NCBI GenBank assembly: GCA_949752795.1
Contig: CATKHW010000008.1
Location: 372,001 to 436,000, forward strand
DNA length: 64,000 nucleotides
Origin: Hyperoodon ampullatus
Taxonomy: Eukaryota > Chordata > Mammalia > Artiodactyla > Ziphiidae
Reading direction: 5' to 3'
Shown: positions 12,081 to 26,065 of the stretch, in pieces
How the letters are laid out: every line of letters begins with the position of its first letter
How positions within the stretch are numbered: position 1 is the stretch's first letter
Translations under genes and position numbers: made by a program
Notes under the pieces: model-generated
Told to the model about the DNA's origin: nothing
What the model saw: the letters and a program-made list of their open reading frames with translations, nothing else
Databases searched by the model: none

Positions 12081-15000
12081 ACATCACAATGTTCCATAAC
12101 CACTGTCACAAAATGCTCCATAACACATTTCATCACAATGCTTCATGAACGTTGACATCACAATGTTCCATAACCCCTGTCATCAAAATATTCCATGACA
12201 CTTTTCATCAAATTGCTCCATGACCCTGTCATCACAATGCTCCCGGTCCTTCTCATCTCAATGCACCATGCCCTTGTCGTCAAAATGCCCCATGGCCTTT
12301 GTCATCACAAAGCTACATGACACTTGACATCACAATTCTCCATGCCATTGTCATGACAATGCTCAATGAAATCTCTCATCACATTGCTCCATGCCCTTGT
12401 CATCAGAATGCTACATTACACCTGTCCTAACAATGCTCCATGAACCCTGCCATCACAGTGTTCCACGGCCTTGTCACCACAAGGCTCCATGGCCCTTGTC
12501 ATCACAATGCACCAAGACCTCTGTAATCACAATTCTCCATGCCCCTTTTCATTTCAATGCTCCATGAACCCTGTCATCACAATGCACCATGCACATCACC
12601 ATAATGATTCATGCTATTGTCATCACAATGGAATTAAAATGCTCCATGTCCTCTGTCATCACAATGCTCCAAACCCTTCTGATCACAATGTTCCATAACA
12701 CTTGTCATCACAATGCCCCATGACGCTCGTAATCACAATTATGCAAGGTCTTCTCATCACAATGCTCCATGACCTTTGTTACCAAAATGCTCAATACACT
12801 TGTCATCACAATGCTCCCTGACACTTGTCATCAGTATGCTCCTTGAACACTGTCATGACAAGGATCCATGCCTATTTTATCACAATGATCCATTCCCTTT
12901 TCATCACAATGCTCCAAGATCCCTTATATCACAGTGCTCACTGACTTCAGTCATCACAATGCTTCATGACATTTGTCATCACAATGGTCCATGACCTCTT
13001 CACACAAAGCTCTGTGACCTTTGTCACCCAAATGCGCCAAAAACTTTTAATCACAATGCTCTGTGATCCTAGTCATCACAAAGCTCCATGTCTTTGTCAG
13101 CACAGTGCTCCATGACCACTGTCATCACAATGCTCGATGCGCGTGTCAGCACAATGCTCCATAACCCATGTCACCACAATGCTCAATGAAATTTTTATCA
13201 CAATGCTCTGTGACCCTTGTCATCACAAAGGTCCATGCCTTTGTCAGCACAATGCTTCTTAACCCTTGTCATCACAATGCTCGATGCGCGTGTCAGCACA
13301 ATGCTCCATAACCCATGTCATCACAAAGCGCCATGCACTTTTCATCACAATGCTCCACATCCTTTTCATAAAAATGCTCCATAAACCAGTTCATCACAAT
13401 GCTCCATGCACTTCTGCTCAAAATGCTCTCTCACCACTGATATCACAATGTTCCATCACTAGTCATCACAATAAACCCTCACCCCTGTCACCACAATGTT
13501 CCATGACCCCTGTCATCACAATGCTACATGCCCTTATCATCACAATGCTCCATTACACCTGACATAACAATGTCCCATAACCCCTGTAATAAAAATGCTC
13601 CATGACCCTTTTCATCACAAAGCTCCATGACCCCTGGTATCACAATGTTCTATAACCCATGTCATCAAAATATTCCATGACACTTTTCATCAAACGGCTC
13701 CATGACCCTGTCATCACAATGCTCCCTGACCTTCTCATCACAATGCACCACGCCCTTGTCATCAATATGCTCCATGACATTTGTCATCACAAAGGTCCAT
13801 GACCCTTAGCATCACAATGCTCCATTCCATTGTCATCACAATGCTGCATGAACCCTCTCATCATATTGTTCCATGCAATTGTCATCCCAAATATCCATGA
13901 CGCTTGTAATCACAATGCTCGATGCCCTTCTCATCACAATGCTCCATGCCTTTGTCATTACAATCCTGCATGATCTTTGTATCACAGTGTTCCGTGCCCT
14001 TGTCATCACAATGCTCCATGCCCACTCTCATCACAATAATCCATGAAAATTTTCAGACCAATGCCCCATGCCCTTGTCATCACAATGCTCCATTACCCCT
14101 GTCATAACAATGCTCCATGAACCCAGCAATCACAAAGTTCCACGGCCTTGTCATCAGAAGCCTTGATGAACCTTGTCATCAAAATGCTCCAAGACAACTG
14201 TAATCACAATGCTCCATGCCCTTGTCATCACAATGCTCCAACACCCCTGTAATCACAATGCTCCATGCCCCTTATCATCTCAATGCTCCATGAACCCTGT
14301 CATCACAATGCACCGTGCCCATCACCATAATATTTCATACTATTGTCATCACAATGAAATCAAGATGCTCAATGACCTCTGTCATCACAATGCACCAAAC
14401 CCTTCTGATCACAATGTTCCATAACACTTGTCATCACAATGCCCCTTGACGCTGATCATCCCAATGATCCATGCCCTTTTCATCACAATGCTCCAGGACC
14501 CCTGTAATCACAATGCTCGATGTCTTTGTCATCACAAACATCAATGACGCACGTCTTCAGAATGCTCCATTGGCTTCTCATGACAATGCTCCTTGCCCTT
14601 GTCATCACAATGCTTCAAAACCCCTGTAATCACAATGCTCCATGCCCTTGTCATTACAATCCTCCATGACACATGTATCACTGTGTTCCGTGTCCTAGTC
14701 ATCACAAAGCTCCATGCTGAATCTCATCACAATAATCCATGAAATTTTCAGACCAATGTTCCATGCCCTTGTCATCACAATGCTCCATTACCCATGTCAT
14801 AAGAATGCTCCATGTCCCATGCCATCACAATTTTCCACGGTCTTGTCATCCAAGGCTCCATGACACTTGTCATCACAATGCTCCAAGACCCCTGTAATCA
14901 CAATGCTCCATGCCCTTGTCGTCACAAAAATACATGACCCATGTCATCAGAATGCTCCATGGCCTTCTCATCACAATGTTCCATGTCCTTGTAATCACAA

Positions 15001-18000
15001 TGCTCCAAGACCACTGTAATCAAAATGCTCCATGCCCCTATTCATCAGAATGCTCCATGAGACTTGTTATCACAAGACTCCATGGTTTTCTCATCACACT
15101 GCTCCTGGACCTTGTCATCACAGTGCTCCATTCCCTTGTCATCACAATGCTCCTTGACCCCTGTCATCACAATACTCCATGAACATATTCAGCCCAATGC
15201 TTCATGACCTTCTCATCACAATGGTCCATTCCCTTGTCATCACATTGCTCCATGGACCTTGTCATCACACTGTCCCAAGCCCTTGTCATCAAAATGCTCC
15301 ATTAACTTTGTCATCACAATCCTCCATGACACTTTTTATCACGAAGCTCCGTACCATGGTCATCACAATGTACAATGACATATGTCATCACAGTGCTCCC
15401 TGACACCTGTCTTCACAATACTCCATGACCTTGTCATCACAATGTTCCATGCCCTTGTCATCACAATGCGCCATGCCCACTGTCATCACAATAATCCATG
15501 AAACTTGTCAGACCAATGTTCCATGCCCCTGTCATCACAAAGCACCATGCCCTTGTCATCACAATGCTCCATGACCCCTGTCATCACAATGCTCCGTGAC
15601 TTCAGTCATCACAATGCTTCATGACCTTTGTCATCACAATAGTCCATTCCCTCGTCACACAAGGCTCTGTGACCTTTGTCACCACAATGCTCCATGTCCT
15701 TGTCATCACAAAGCTCCATGACGCATGTCATCAGAATGCTCCATTGCCTTCTCATGACAATGCTCCTTTCCCTTGTCATCACAATGCTTCAAAACCCCTG
15801 TAATCACAATGCTCCATGCACCTTTTCATCAGAATGCTCCATGACACTTTTCATCAAAATGCTCCATGACCCCTGACATCACAATGTTCCACAACCACTG
15901 TCATCAAAATGTTCCATGACACTTTTCATCAATTTGCTCCATGACCCTGTCATCACAATGCTCCCTGCCCTTCTCATCACAAGGCACAACAACCTTGTCA
16001 TCAAAATGCTCCATGACCTTTGTCATCACAAAGCTCCATGACCCTTTGCATCACAATGCTCCATGCCATTTCATCACAATGCTACATGAAACCTCTCATC
16101 ACATTGCTCCATGCCCTTGTCAGCACAATGCTCCATGAAGCTTGTCATCACAATGCTCGATACTCTTCTCATCACAATGCTCCATGCCCTTGTCATTACA
16201 ATCCCCCGTGACACATGAATCACAGTGTTCCATGCCCTAGTCATCACAATGCTCCATGCCGAATCTCATCACAATAATCCAAGAAATTTTCAGACTAATG
16301 TTCCATGCCCTTGTCATCACAATGCTCCAACAGCCCTGTAATCACAATGCTCCATGCCACTTTTTATCTCAATGCTCCATGAACCTTTTCATCACAATGC
16401 ACCGTGTCCAACACCATAATATTTCATGCTTTTGTCATCACAATGAAATCAAACTGCTCAATGATCTCTGTCATCGCAATGCACCAAACACTTCTGATCA
16501 CAATGTTCCATAACAAATGTCATCACAATGCCCCATGAGGCTGGTCATCACAATTATCCATGTACTTCTCATCACAATGCTCCAATATGTTTGTCATCAC
16601 AATGCTCAATACACTTATCATCACAATGCATCCTGACAGTTGTCATCAGTATGCTCCTTGAACCCTTCCATGACAAGGCTCCATGCATTTTTCATCACAA
16701 TGATCCTTTCCCTTTTCATCACAATGCTAAAAGACCCCTGCAGTCACAATGCTCCATGTACTTGTCATCACAAAGCTCCATGACGCATGTCATCAGAATG
16801 CTCCATTGCCTTCTCATCACAATACTCCATGCCCTTGTCATCACAGTGCTTCAAAACCCCTGTAATCACAATGCTCCATGCCCCTTTTCATCTCAATGCT
16901 CCATGAACCCTGTCATCACAATGCACCGTGCCCATCACCATAATATTTCATGCTATTGTCATCACAATGGAATCAAAATGCTCAATGACCTCTGTCATCA
17001 CAATGCACAAAACCCTTCTGATCACAATATTCCATAACACTTGTCATCACAATGCCACATGATGCTGGTCATCACAATTATCCATGGTCTTCTCATCACA
17101 ATGCTCCATGATCTTTGTCATCACAATGCTCAATACAATTATCATCACAATGCTCCTTGACAGTTGTCATCAGTATGCTCCTTGAACCCTGTCATGACAA
17201 GGCTCCATGCATTTTTCATCACAATGATCCATTCCCTTTTCATCACAATGCTCCAAGACCCCTGTAATCACAATGCTCCATGTCCTTGTCATCACAAAGC
17301 TCCATGACGCATGTCATCAGAATGCACCATTGCCTTCTCATCACAATGCTCCATGCCCTTGTAATCACATTGCTTCAAAACCCCTGTAATCTCAATGCTC
17401 CATGCACCGTTTCATCAGAATGCTCCATGAACCTTTTCATCAAAATTCTCCATTACCCCTGACATCACAATGTTCCATAACCCCTGTCATCAAATTGTTC
17501 CCTGACACTTTTCATCAATTTGCTCCATGACCCTGTCATCACAATGCTCCCTGCCTTCTCATCACAATGCACCAGGACCTTGTCATCAAAATGCTCCATG
17601 ACGTTTGTCATCACAAAGCTCCATGACCCTTGGCATCACAATGCTCCATGCAATTTCATCACAATGCTACATGATACCTCTCATCACATTGCTCCATGCC
17701 CTTGTCACCACAATGCTCCATGACGCTTGTCAACAATGCCCGATACTCTTCTCATCACAATGCTCCATGCCCTTGTCATTACAATCCTCCATAACACATG
17801 TATCACAGTGTTCCATGCCGAATCTCATCACAATAATCCATGAAATTTTCAGACCAATGTTCCAAGCCCTTGTCTTCAAAATGCTCCATTACCTTTGTCA
17901 TCACAATCCTCCATGACACTTGGTATCACAATGCTCCATGCCATTGTCATCACAATGGACAATGACATATGTCATCACAATGCTCCCTGACACCTGTCTT

Positions 18001-18238
18001 CACAATACGCCATGACCTTGTCATCACAATGTTCCATGCCCTTGTCATCAAAATGTGCCAGGCCCACTCTCATCACAATAGTCCATAAAACCTGTCAGAG
18101 CATTGCTCCATGAACCCTGTCATCACAATTCTTCATCACATTTGTCATCACAATAGTCCATGACCTCATCACACAAAGCTCTGTGACCTTGGTCACCACA
18201 ATGCTCCATGAAATTTTTATCACAATGCTCTGTGACCC

Positions 18239-19440
18239 TTGTCATCACAAAGCTCCATGCCTTTGTCAGCACAATGCTCCATGACCCTTGTCATCACAAT
18301 GCCCGATGCACGAGTCAGCACAATGCTCCACCTCCTTGTCATCAAAATGCTCCATAAACCTTGGCATCAGAATGCTCCAAGCACTTCTCCTCAAAATGCT
18401 TTCTCACCACTGATATCACAATGTTGCATCACTAGTCATCACAATACTCCCTCACCCCTGTCATCACAATATTCCATGACGCCTGTAATCACAATTCTCC
18501 ATGCCCTTGTCATCACAAAGCTCAATGACACATGTCATCAGAATGCTCCATGGCCTTCTCATCACAATGCTCCATGACCTTGTCATCACAATGCTCCAAC
18601 ACCACTGTAATCACAATGCTCCATGCCCCTTTTCATCTCAATGCTCCATGAACCCTGTCATCACAATGCACCGTGCCCATCACCATAATATTTCATGCTA
18701 TTGTCATCACAATGAAATCAAAATGCTCAATGACCTCTGTCATCACAATGCACCAAACCCTTCTGATCACAATGTTCCATAACACTTGTCATCACAATGC
18801 CCCATGACGCTGGTCATCACAATTATCCATGGTCTTCTCATCACAATGCTCCATGAACTTTGTCATCACAATGCTCAATACACTTATCATCACAATGCTC
18901 CCTGACAGTTGTCATCAGTATGCTCCTTGAACCCTATCATGACAAGGCTCCATGCATTTTTCATCACAATGATCCATTCCCTTTTCATCACAATGCTCCA
19001 AGACCCCTGTAATCACAATGCTCCATGTCCTTGTCATCACAAAGCTCCATGACGCATGTCAACACAATGCTCCATTGCCTTCTCATCACAATGCTCCATG
19101 CCCTTGTCATCACATTGCTTCCAAACCCCTGTAATCTCAATGCTCCATGCATCTTTTCATCAGAATGCTCCATGCCCTTGTCATCACAATGCTCCATGAC
19201 CCTTGTCATCGCAATGTTCAAAGCCCTTGTCATCAAAATTCTCCATTACCTTTGTCATCACAATCCTCCATGACACTTGGTATCACAATGCTCCATGCCA
19301 TTGTCTTCACAATGGACAATGACATATGTCATCACAATGCTCCCTGACACCTCTCTTCACAATACTCCATGACCTTGTCATCACAGTGTTCCATGCCCTT
19401 GTCATCACAAAGTGCCATGCCCACTGTCATCACAATAATC
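18239..19440 (+). repeat. Higher-order block A-like copy, offset about 3.0 kb
   Basis: The variant order from 18,501 to about 19,440 matches 21,509 to 22,448 at a constant offset of 3,008 bp (18,501 to 21,509; 19,025 to 22,033; 19,147 to 22,155). With the 2.76 kb offset near the left end this suggests a local higher-order period of about 2.8-3.0 kb. Intervals elsewhere range from below 1 kb to above 5 kb, so the period is not strict. Confidence 0.7.
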
Positions 19441-20898
19441 CATGAAACATATCAGACCAATGTTCCATGCCCCTGTCATCACAATGATCCATGCCTTTGT
19501 CATCACAATGCTCCATGACACCTGTCATCACAATGCACCGTGACTCCAGTCATCACAATGCTTAATGACCTTTGTCCTCACAATGGTCCATGCCCGCGTC
19601 ACACAAGGCTCTGTGACCTTTGTCACCACAATGTTCCATGCCCTTGTCATCTCAATGCTCCATGCCCACTGTCATCACAATAATCCATGAAACTTGTCAG
19701 ACCAATGTTCCATGACCCTGTCATCATATTGCTCCATGCCCTTGTCATCAAAATGCTCCATGACCCATGTCATCATAGTGCTCCGTGACACCAGTCACCA
19801 CAATGATTCATGACCTATCTCATCACAATGGTCCATGACCTCGTCACACAAGGCTCTGTGATATTTGTCACCACAATGCTCCATGAAATTTTCATCACAA
19901 TGCTCTGTGTCCCTTGTCATCACAGTGCTCAATGCCTTTGTCAGCACAATGCTCCATGACACTTCTCATCAAAATGCTCCATGTGCTTGTCTGCACAATG
20001 CTCCATGACACATGTCATCAAAATGTGCCATGCTCTTTTCATCACAATGCTCCACATCCTTTTCATTGCTATGCTCCATAAAACTTGTCATTACAATGCT
20101 CCATGCACTTCTCATCAAAATGCTCTCTCAAAACATATATCATAATGTTCCAACACTAGTCATCACAATACTCCCTCACCCCTGTCACCACAATGTTCCA
20201 TGACCACTCTCATCACAGTGCTACATGCCTTTATCATCACAATGCTCCATGACCACTGACATCACAATGTTCCATAACCCCTGTCACAAAATGCTCCATG
20301 ACCCATTTCATCACAATGCTTCATGACCCCTGACATCACAATGTTCCATAACCACTGTCATCAAAATATTACATGACACTTTTATTCAAATTGCTCCATG
20401 ACACTGTCATCACAATGCTCCCTGCCCTTCTCATCACAATGCACCACCCCCTTGTCATCAAAATGCCACATGACATTTGTCATCACAAAGTTCCATGACC
20501 CTTGCCATCACAATGCTCCATGCCATTGTCATCACAATGCTCCATTACACCTGTCATTACAATGCTCCATGACCCCTTCCATCACAATGTTCCACGGCCT
20601 TGTCATCACAAGGCTCCATGACCCTTGTCATCACAATGCTCCAAGACTTCTGTAATCACAATTCTCCATGCCACTTTTCATCTCAATTCTCCATGAACAC
20701 TGTCATCACAATGCACCATGCCCATCATCATAATGATTCATGCTATTGTCATCACAATGAAATCAAAATGCTCCATGTCCTCTGTCATCACAATGCTCCA
20801 AACCCTTCTGATTACAATGTTCCATAACACTTGTCATCACATGCCCCATGACTCTCGTCATCACAATTATGCAAGGTCTTCTCATCACAATGCTCCAT

Positions 20899-22646
20899 GA
20901 CCTTTGTCACCACAATGCTCAATACACTTGGCATCACAATGCTCGCTGACACTTTTCATCAGTATGCTCCTTGAACACTGTCATGACAAGGCTCCGTGCC
21001 TTTTTCATCACAATGATCCATTCCCTTTTCATCACAATGCTCCACGACCCCTGTTATCACAATGCTCCGTGACTCCAGTCATCACAATGCTTCATGACAT
21101 TTGTCATCACAATGGTCCATGACCTCGTCACACAAAGCTATGTGACCTTGGTCACCACAATGCTCCATGAAATTTTTATCACAATGCTCTTTGACCCTTG
21201 TCATCACAAAGCTCCATGCCTTTGTCAGCACAGTGCTCCATGACCCTTGTCATCACAATGCTCGATGTGCATGTCAGCACAATGCTCCATAACCCATGTC
21301 ATCACAATGCACCATGCACTTGTCATCACAATGCTCCACATCCTTGTCATCAAAATGCTCCATAAACCTTGTCATCACAATGTTCCATGCACTTGTACTC
21401 AAAATGCTTTCTCACCACTGATATCACAATGTTCCATCACTAGTCATCACAATACTCCCTCACCCCTTTCATCACAATATTCCATGACCCCTGTAATCAC
21501 AATTCTCCATGCCCTTGTCCTCACAAAGCTCCATGACGCATGTCATCAGAATGCTCCATGGCCTTCTCATCACAATGCTCCTTGCCCTTGTAATCACAAT
21601 GCTCCAACACCCCTGTAATCACAATGCTCCATGCCCCTTTTCATCTCCATGCTCCATGAACCCTGTCATCACAATGCACCGTGCCCATCACTATAATATT
21701 TCATGCTATTGTCATCACAATGAAATCAAAATGCTCAATGACCTCTGTCATCACAATGGACCAAACCCTTCTGATCACAATGTTCCATAACACTTGTCAT
21801 CACAATGCCCCAAGACGCTGGTCATCACAATTATCCATGGTCTTCTCATCACAATGCTCCATGATCTTTGTCATCACAATGCTCAATACACTTATCATCA
21901 CAATGCTCCCTGACAGTTGTCATCAGTATGCTCCTTGAACCCTGTCATGACAAGGCTCCATGCATTTTTCATCACAATGATCCATTCCCTTTTCATCACA
22001 ATGCTCCAAGACCCCTTTAATCACAATGTTCCATGTCCTTGTCATCACAAGGCTCCATGACGCAAGTCATCAGAAAGCTCCATTGCCTTCTCATCACAAT
22101 GCTCCATGCCCTTGTAATCACATTGCTTCAAATCCCCTGTAATCTCAATGCTCCATGCATCTTTTCATCAGAATGCTCCATGCCCTTGTCATCACAATGC
22201 TCCATGACCCTTGTCATCGCAATGTTCCAAGCCCTTGTCATCAAAATGCTGCATTACATTTGTCATCACAATCCTCCATGACACTTGGTATCACAATGCT
22301 CCATGCCATTGTCATCACAATGGACAATGACATATGTCATCACAATGCTCCTTGATAACTGTCTTCACAATACTCCATGACCTTGTCATCACAATGTTCC
22401 ATGCCCTTGTCATCACAATGTGCCATGCGCACTGTCATCCCAATAATCCATGAAACATGTCAGACCTATGTTCCATGCACCTGTCATCACAATGCTCCAT
22501 GCCCTTGTCATCACAATGCTCCATGACCCCCGTCATCACAATGCTCCGAGACTCCAGTCATCATAATGCTTCATGACCTTTGTCCTCACAATGGTCCATG
22601 CCCTCGTCACACAAGGCTCTGTGACCTTTGTCAACACAATGCTCCA
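20899..22646 (+). repeat. Higher-order block A, copy 3
   Basis: This is the long-distance partner of 1-1,750. The match includes the unusual CACACAAGGCTCTGTG variant near the right end, about 22,605-22,620. It is directly preceded at 20,012-20,898 by a stretch resembling 1,830-2,765, the sequence that precedes copy 2. The preceding context is thus shared with copy 2 while the body matches copy 1. Confidence 0.8.
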
Positions 22647-22894
22647 TGCCCTTGTCATCTCAATGCTCCATGCCCTTGTTATCACAATGCTCCAACAGCC
22701 CTGTAATCACAATGCTCCATTCCCCTTTTCATTTCTATGCTCCATGAACCCTGTCATCAACATGCACCGTGTCCATCACCATAATATTTCATGCTATTGT
22801 CATCACAATGAAATCAAAGCCCTCAATATCCTCCGTTATCACAATACACCAAACCCTTCTGATCACAATGTTCCATAACACTTGTCATCACAAT

Positions 22895-25400
22895 GCCCCA
22901 TGATGCTGGTCATCACAATTATCCATGGTCTTCTCATCCCAATGCTCCATGATCATTGTCATCACAACGCTCAATACACTTATCATCACAATGCTCCCTG
23001 ACAGTTGTCATCAGTATGCTCCTTGAACACTGTCATGACAAGGCTCCATGCATTTTTCATCACAATGATCCATTCCCTTTTCATCACAAAGCTCCAAGAC
23101 CCCTGTAATCACAATGCTCCATGTCCTTGTCATCACAAAACTCCATGAAGCATGTAATCAGAATGCTCCATTGCCTTCTCATCACAATGCTCCATGCCCT
23201 CATAATCACATTCCTTCAAAAACCATGTAATCTCAATGCTCCAAGCACCTTTTCGTCAGAATGCTCCATGACCCTTTTCATCAAAATGCTCCATTACCCC
23301 TGACATCACAAGGTTCCATAAACCCTGTCATCAAAATGTTCCATGACACTTTTCATCAATTTCCTCTATGACCCTCTCATCACAATGCTCCCTGCCCTTA
23401 TCATCACAATGCACCACGACCTTGGCATCAAAATGCTCCAAGACGTTTGTCATCACAAAGCTCCATGACCCTTGGCATCACAATGCTCCATGCCATTTCA
23501 TCACAATGCTACATGGAACCTCTCATCACATTGCTCCATGCCCTTGTCACCACAATGCTCCATGACGCTTGTCATCACAATGCTCGATACTATTCTCATC
23601 ACAATGCTCCATGCCCTTGTCATTACAATTCTCCATGACACATGTCATAAGAATGCTCCATGGCCTTCTCCTCACAATGCTCCATGCCCTTGTCATCACA
23701 ATGCTCCAAGACTCCTGTAATCACAATGCTCCATGCCCCTATTCATCAGAATGCTCCATGAGACTTGTCATCAGAAGGCTCCATGGTCTTCTCATCACAC
23801 TGCTCCAGGACATTGTCATCACAATGCTCCATTCCCTTGTCATCACAATGCTCCATGAACCCTCTCATCACAATGCTCCATGACACCTGTCATCACAATG
23901 CCTCATGCCCCTTGTCATTACAGAGATCCATGACGCTCTTCATCATAATTTTCCACGGTCTTTTCATCACAATGCTCCACGGTCTTGGTATCACAATTCT
24001 CCATGCCCTGTTCATCACAATGCTCCATGTCCCATGTCATTACAATTCTCCACGTCCTTGTCATCACAATGCTTCGTGACACTTCTCATCACAATGTTAC
24101 ATGATCTTGTCATCACAATTCTCCTTGCACTTGTCATCGCAATGCTCTATGACCCCTGTCATAGCAAGCTCCATGTGATTGTCATCACAATGCTTCACGA
24201 CGTTGTCATCAAAATTCTCAATGGCCCTTGTCATCACAATGCTCCATGCCCTTGTCATCACAATGCTCCATGACCCTTGTCATCACAATGATCCAAGCTC
24301 TTGTCATCAAAATGCTCCATTACCTTTGTCATCACAATCCTCCATGACACTTGGTATCACAATGCTCCATGCCATTGTCATCACAATGGACAATGACATA
24401 TGTCATCACAATGCTCCCTGACACCTGTCTTCACAATAATCCATGACCTTGTCATCACAATGTTCCATGACCTTGTCATTACAATGCGCCATGCCCACTC
24501 TCATCACAATAATCCATAAAACTTGTCAGAGCAATGCTCCATGACCCCTGTCATAACAATGCTCTGTGACTCCTGTCATCACAAGGCTTCATGACCTTTG
24601 TCATCACAGTGGTCCATCCCCTCTTCACACAAGGCTCTTTGATCTTTTTCACCACAATGCTCCATGAATATTTCATCACAATGCTCTTTGTCCCTTGTCA
24701 TCAAAATGCTCCATGCCTTTGTCACCACAATGCTCCATGCTGTTGTCATCACAATGCTCCATGCACATTGTCATCACAATAATCCATGAAACTTGTCAGA
24801 CAAATGTTCCATGCCCCTGTCATCACATTGCTCCATGCCCTTGTCATCACAATGCTCCATGACCCCTTTCATCACAATGCTCCGTGACTCCAGTCATCAC
24901 AAAGCTTCATGACCTATCTCATCACAATGGTCCATGCCCTCGTCACACAAGGCTCTGTGATCTTTTTCACCACAATGCTCCATGAATATTTCATCACAAT
25001 GCTCTGTGTCCCTTGTCATCAAAATGCTCCATGCCTTTGTCAGCACAATGCTCCATGACACATGTCATCAAAATGCTCCATGCGCTTGTCACCACAATGC
25101 TCCATGACCCATGTCATCACAATGCACCATGCGTTTGTCATCAAAATACTCCACATCCTTATCATTGCTATGCTCCATAACACTTGTCATCAGAATGCTC
25201 CATGCACTTCTCATCAAAATGCTCTCTCACCAAATATATCACAATGTTACATCACTAATCATCACAATACTCCCTCACCTCTGTCATCACAGTGTTCCAT
25301 GCCCCTGTCATCACAGTGCTACATGCCCTTATCATCACAATGCTCCATGACCCCTGTCATCACATTGCTACATGCCCTTATCATCACAATGCTGCATGAC
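22895..25400 (+). repeat. Higher-order block C, copy 2
   Basis: This is the partner of 9,600-12,080, carrying one extra 24 bp unit near 23,645-23,670. It starts immediately after block A copy 3, so blocks A and C adjoin here while their partners lie about 8 kb apart in the left part of the array. The block order has therefore been rearranged since duplication. Confidence 0.8.
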
Positions 25401-26065
25401 CCCTGACATCACAATGTTCCATAAACAGTGTCATCAAAATATTCCATGACCATTTTCATCAAATTGCTCCATGACCCTGTCATAACAATGCTCCCAGTCC
25501 TTCTCATCTCAATGCACCATGCCCTTGTAGTCAAAATGCCTCATGACATTTGTCATCACAAAGCTCCATGACACTTGGCATCACAATGCTCCATGCCATT
25601 GTGATCACAATGCTCAATGAACTCTCTCATCACATTGTCCCATGCCCTTGTCATCACAGTGCTCCTTTACACCTGTCATAACAATGCTCCATGACCCCTG
25701 CCATCACAATGTTCCACGGCCTTGTCATCACAAGGCTCAATGACCCTTGTCATCACAATGCACCAAGACCTCTGTAATCACAGTTCTCCATGCCCTTGTC
25801 ATCACAAAGCTCCATGACGCATGTCATCAGAATGCTCCATGTCCTCTGTCATCACAATGCTCCATGCCCTTGTCATCACAACGCTCCAACGCCCCTGTAA
25901 TCACAATGCTCCATGCCCCTTTTCATCTCAATGCTCCATGAACCCTGTCATCACAATGCACCATGCCCATTACCATAATATTTCATGCTATTGTCATCAC
26001 AATGAAATCAAAAAGCCTCAATGACCTCTGTCATCACAATGCACGAAACCCTTATGATCACAATG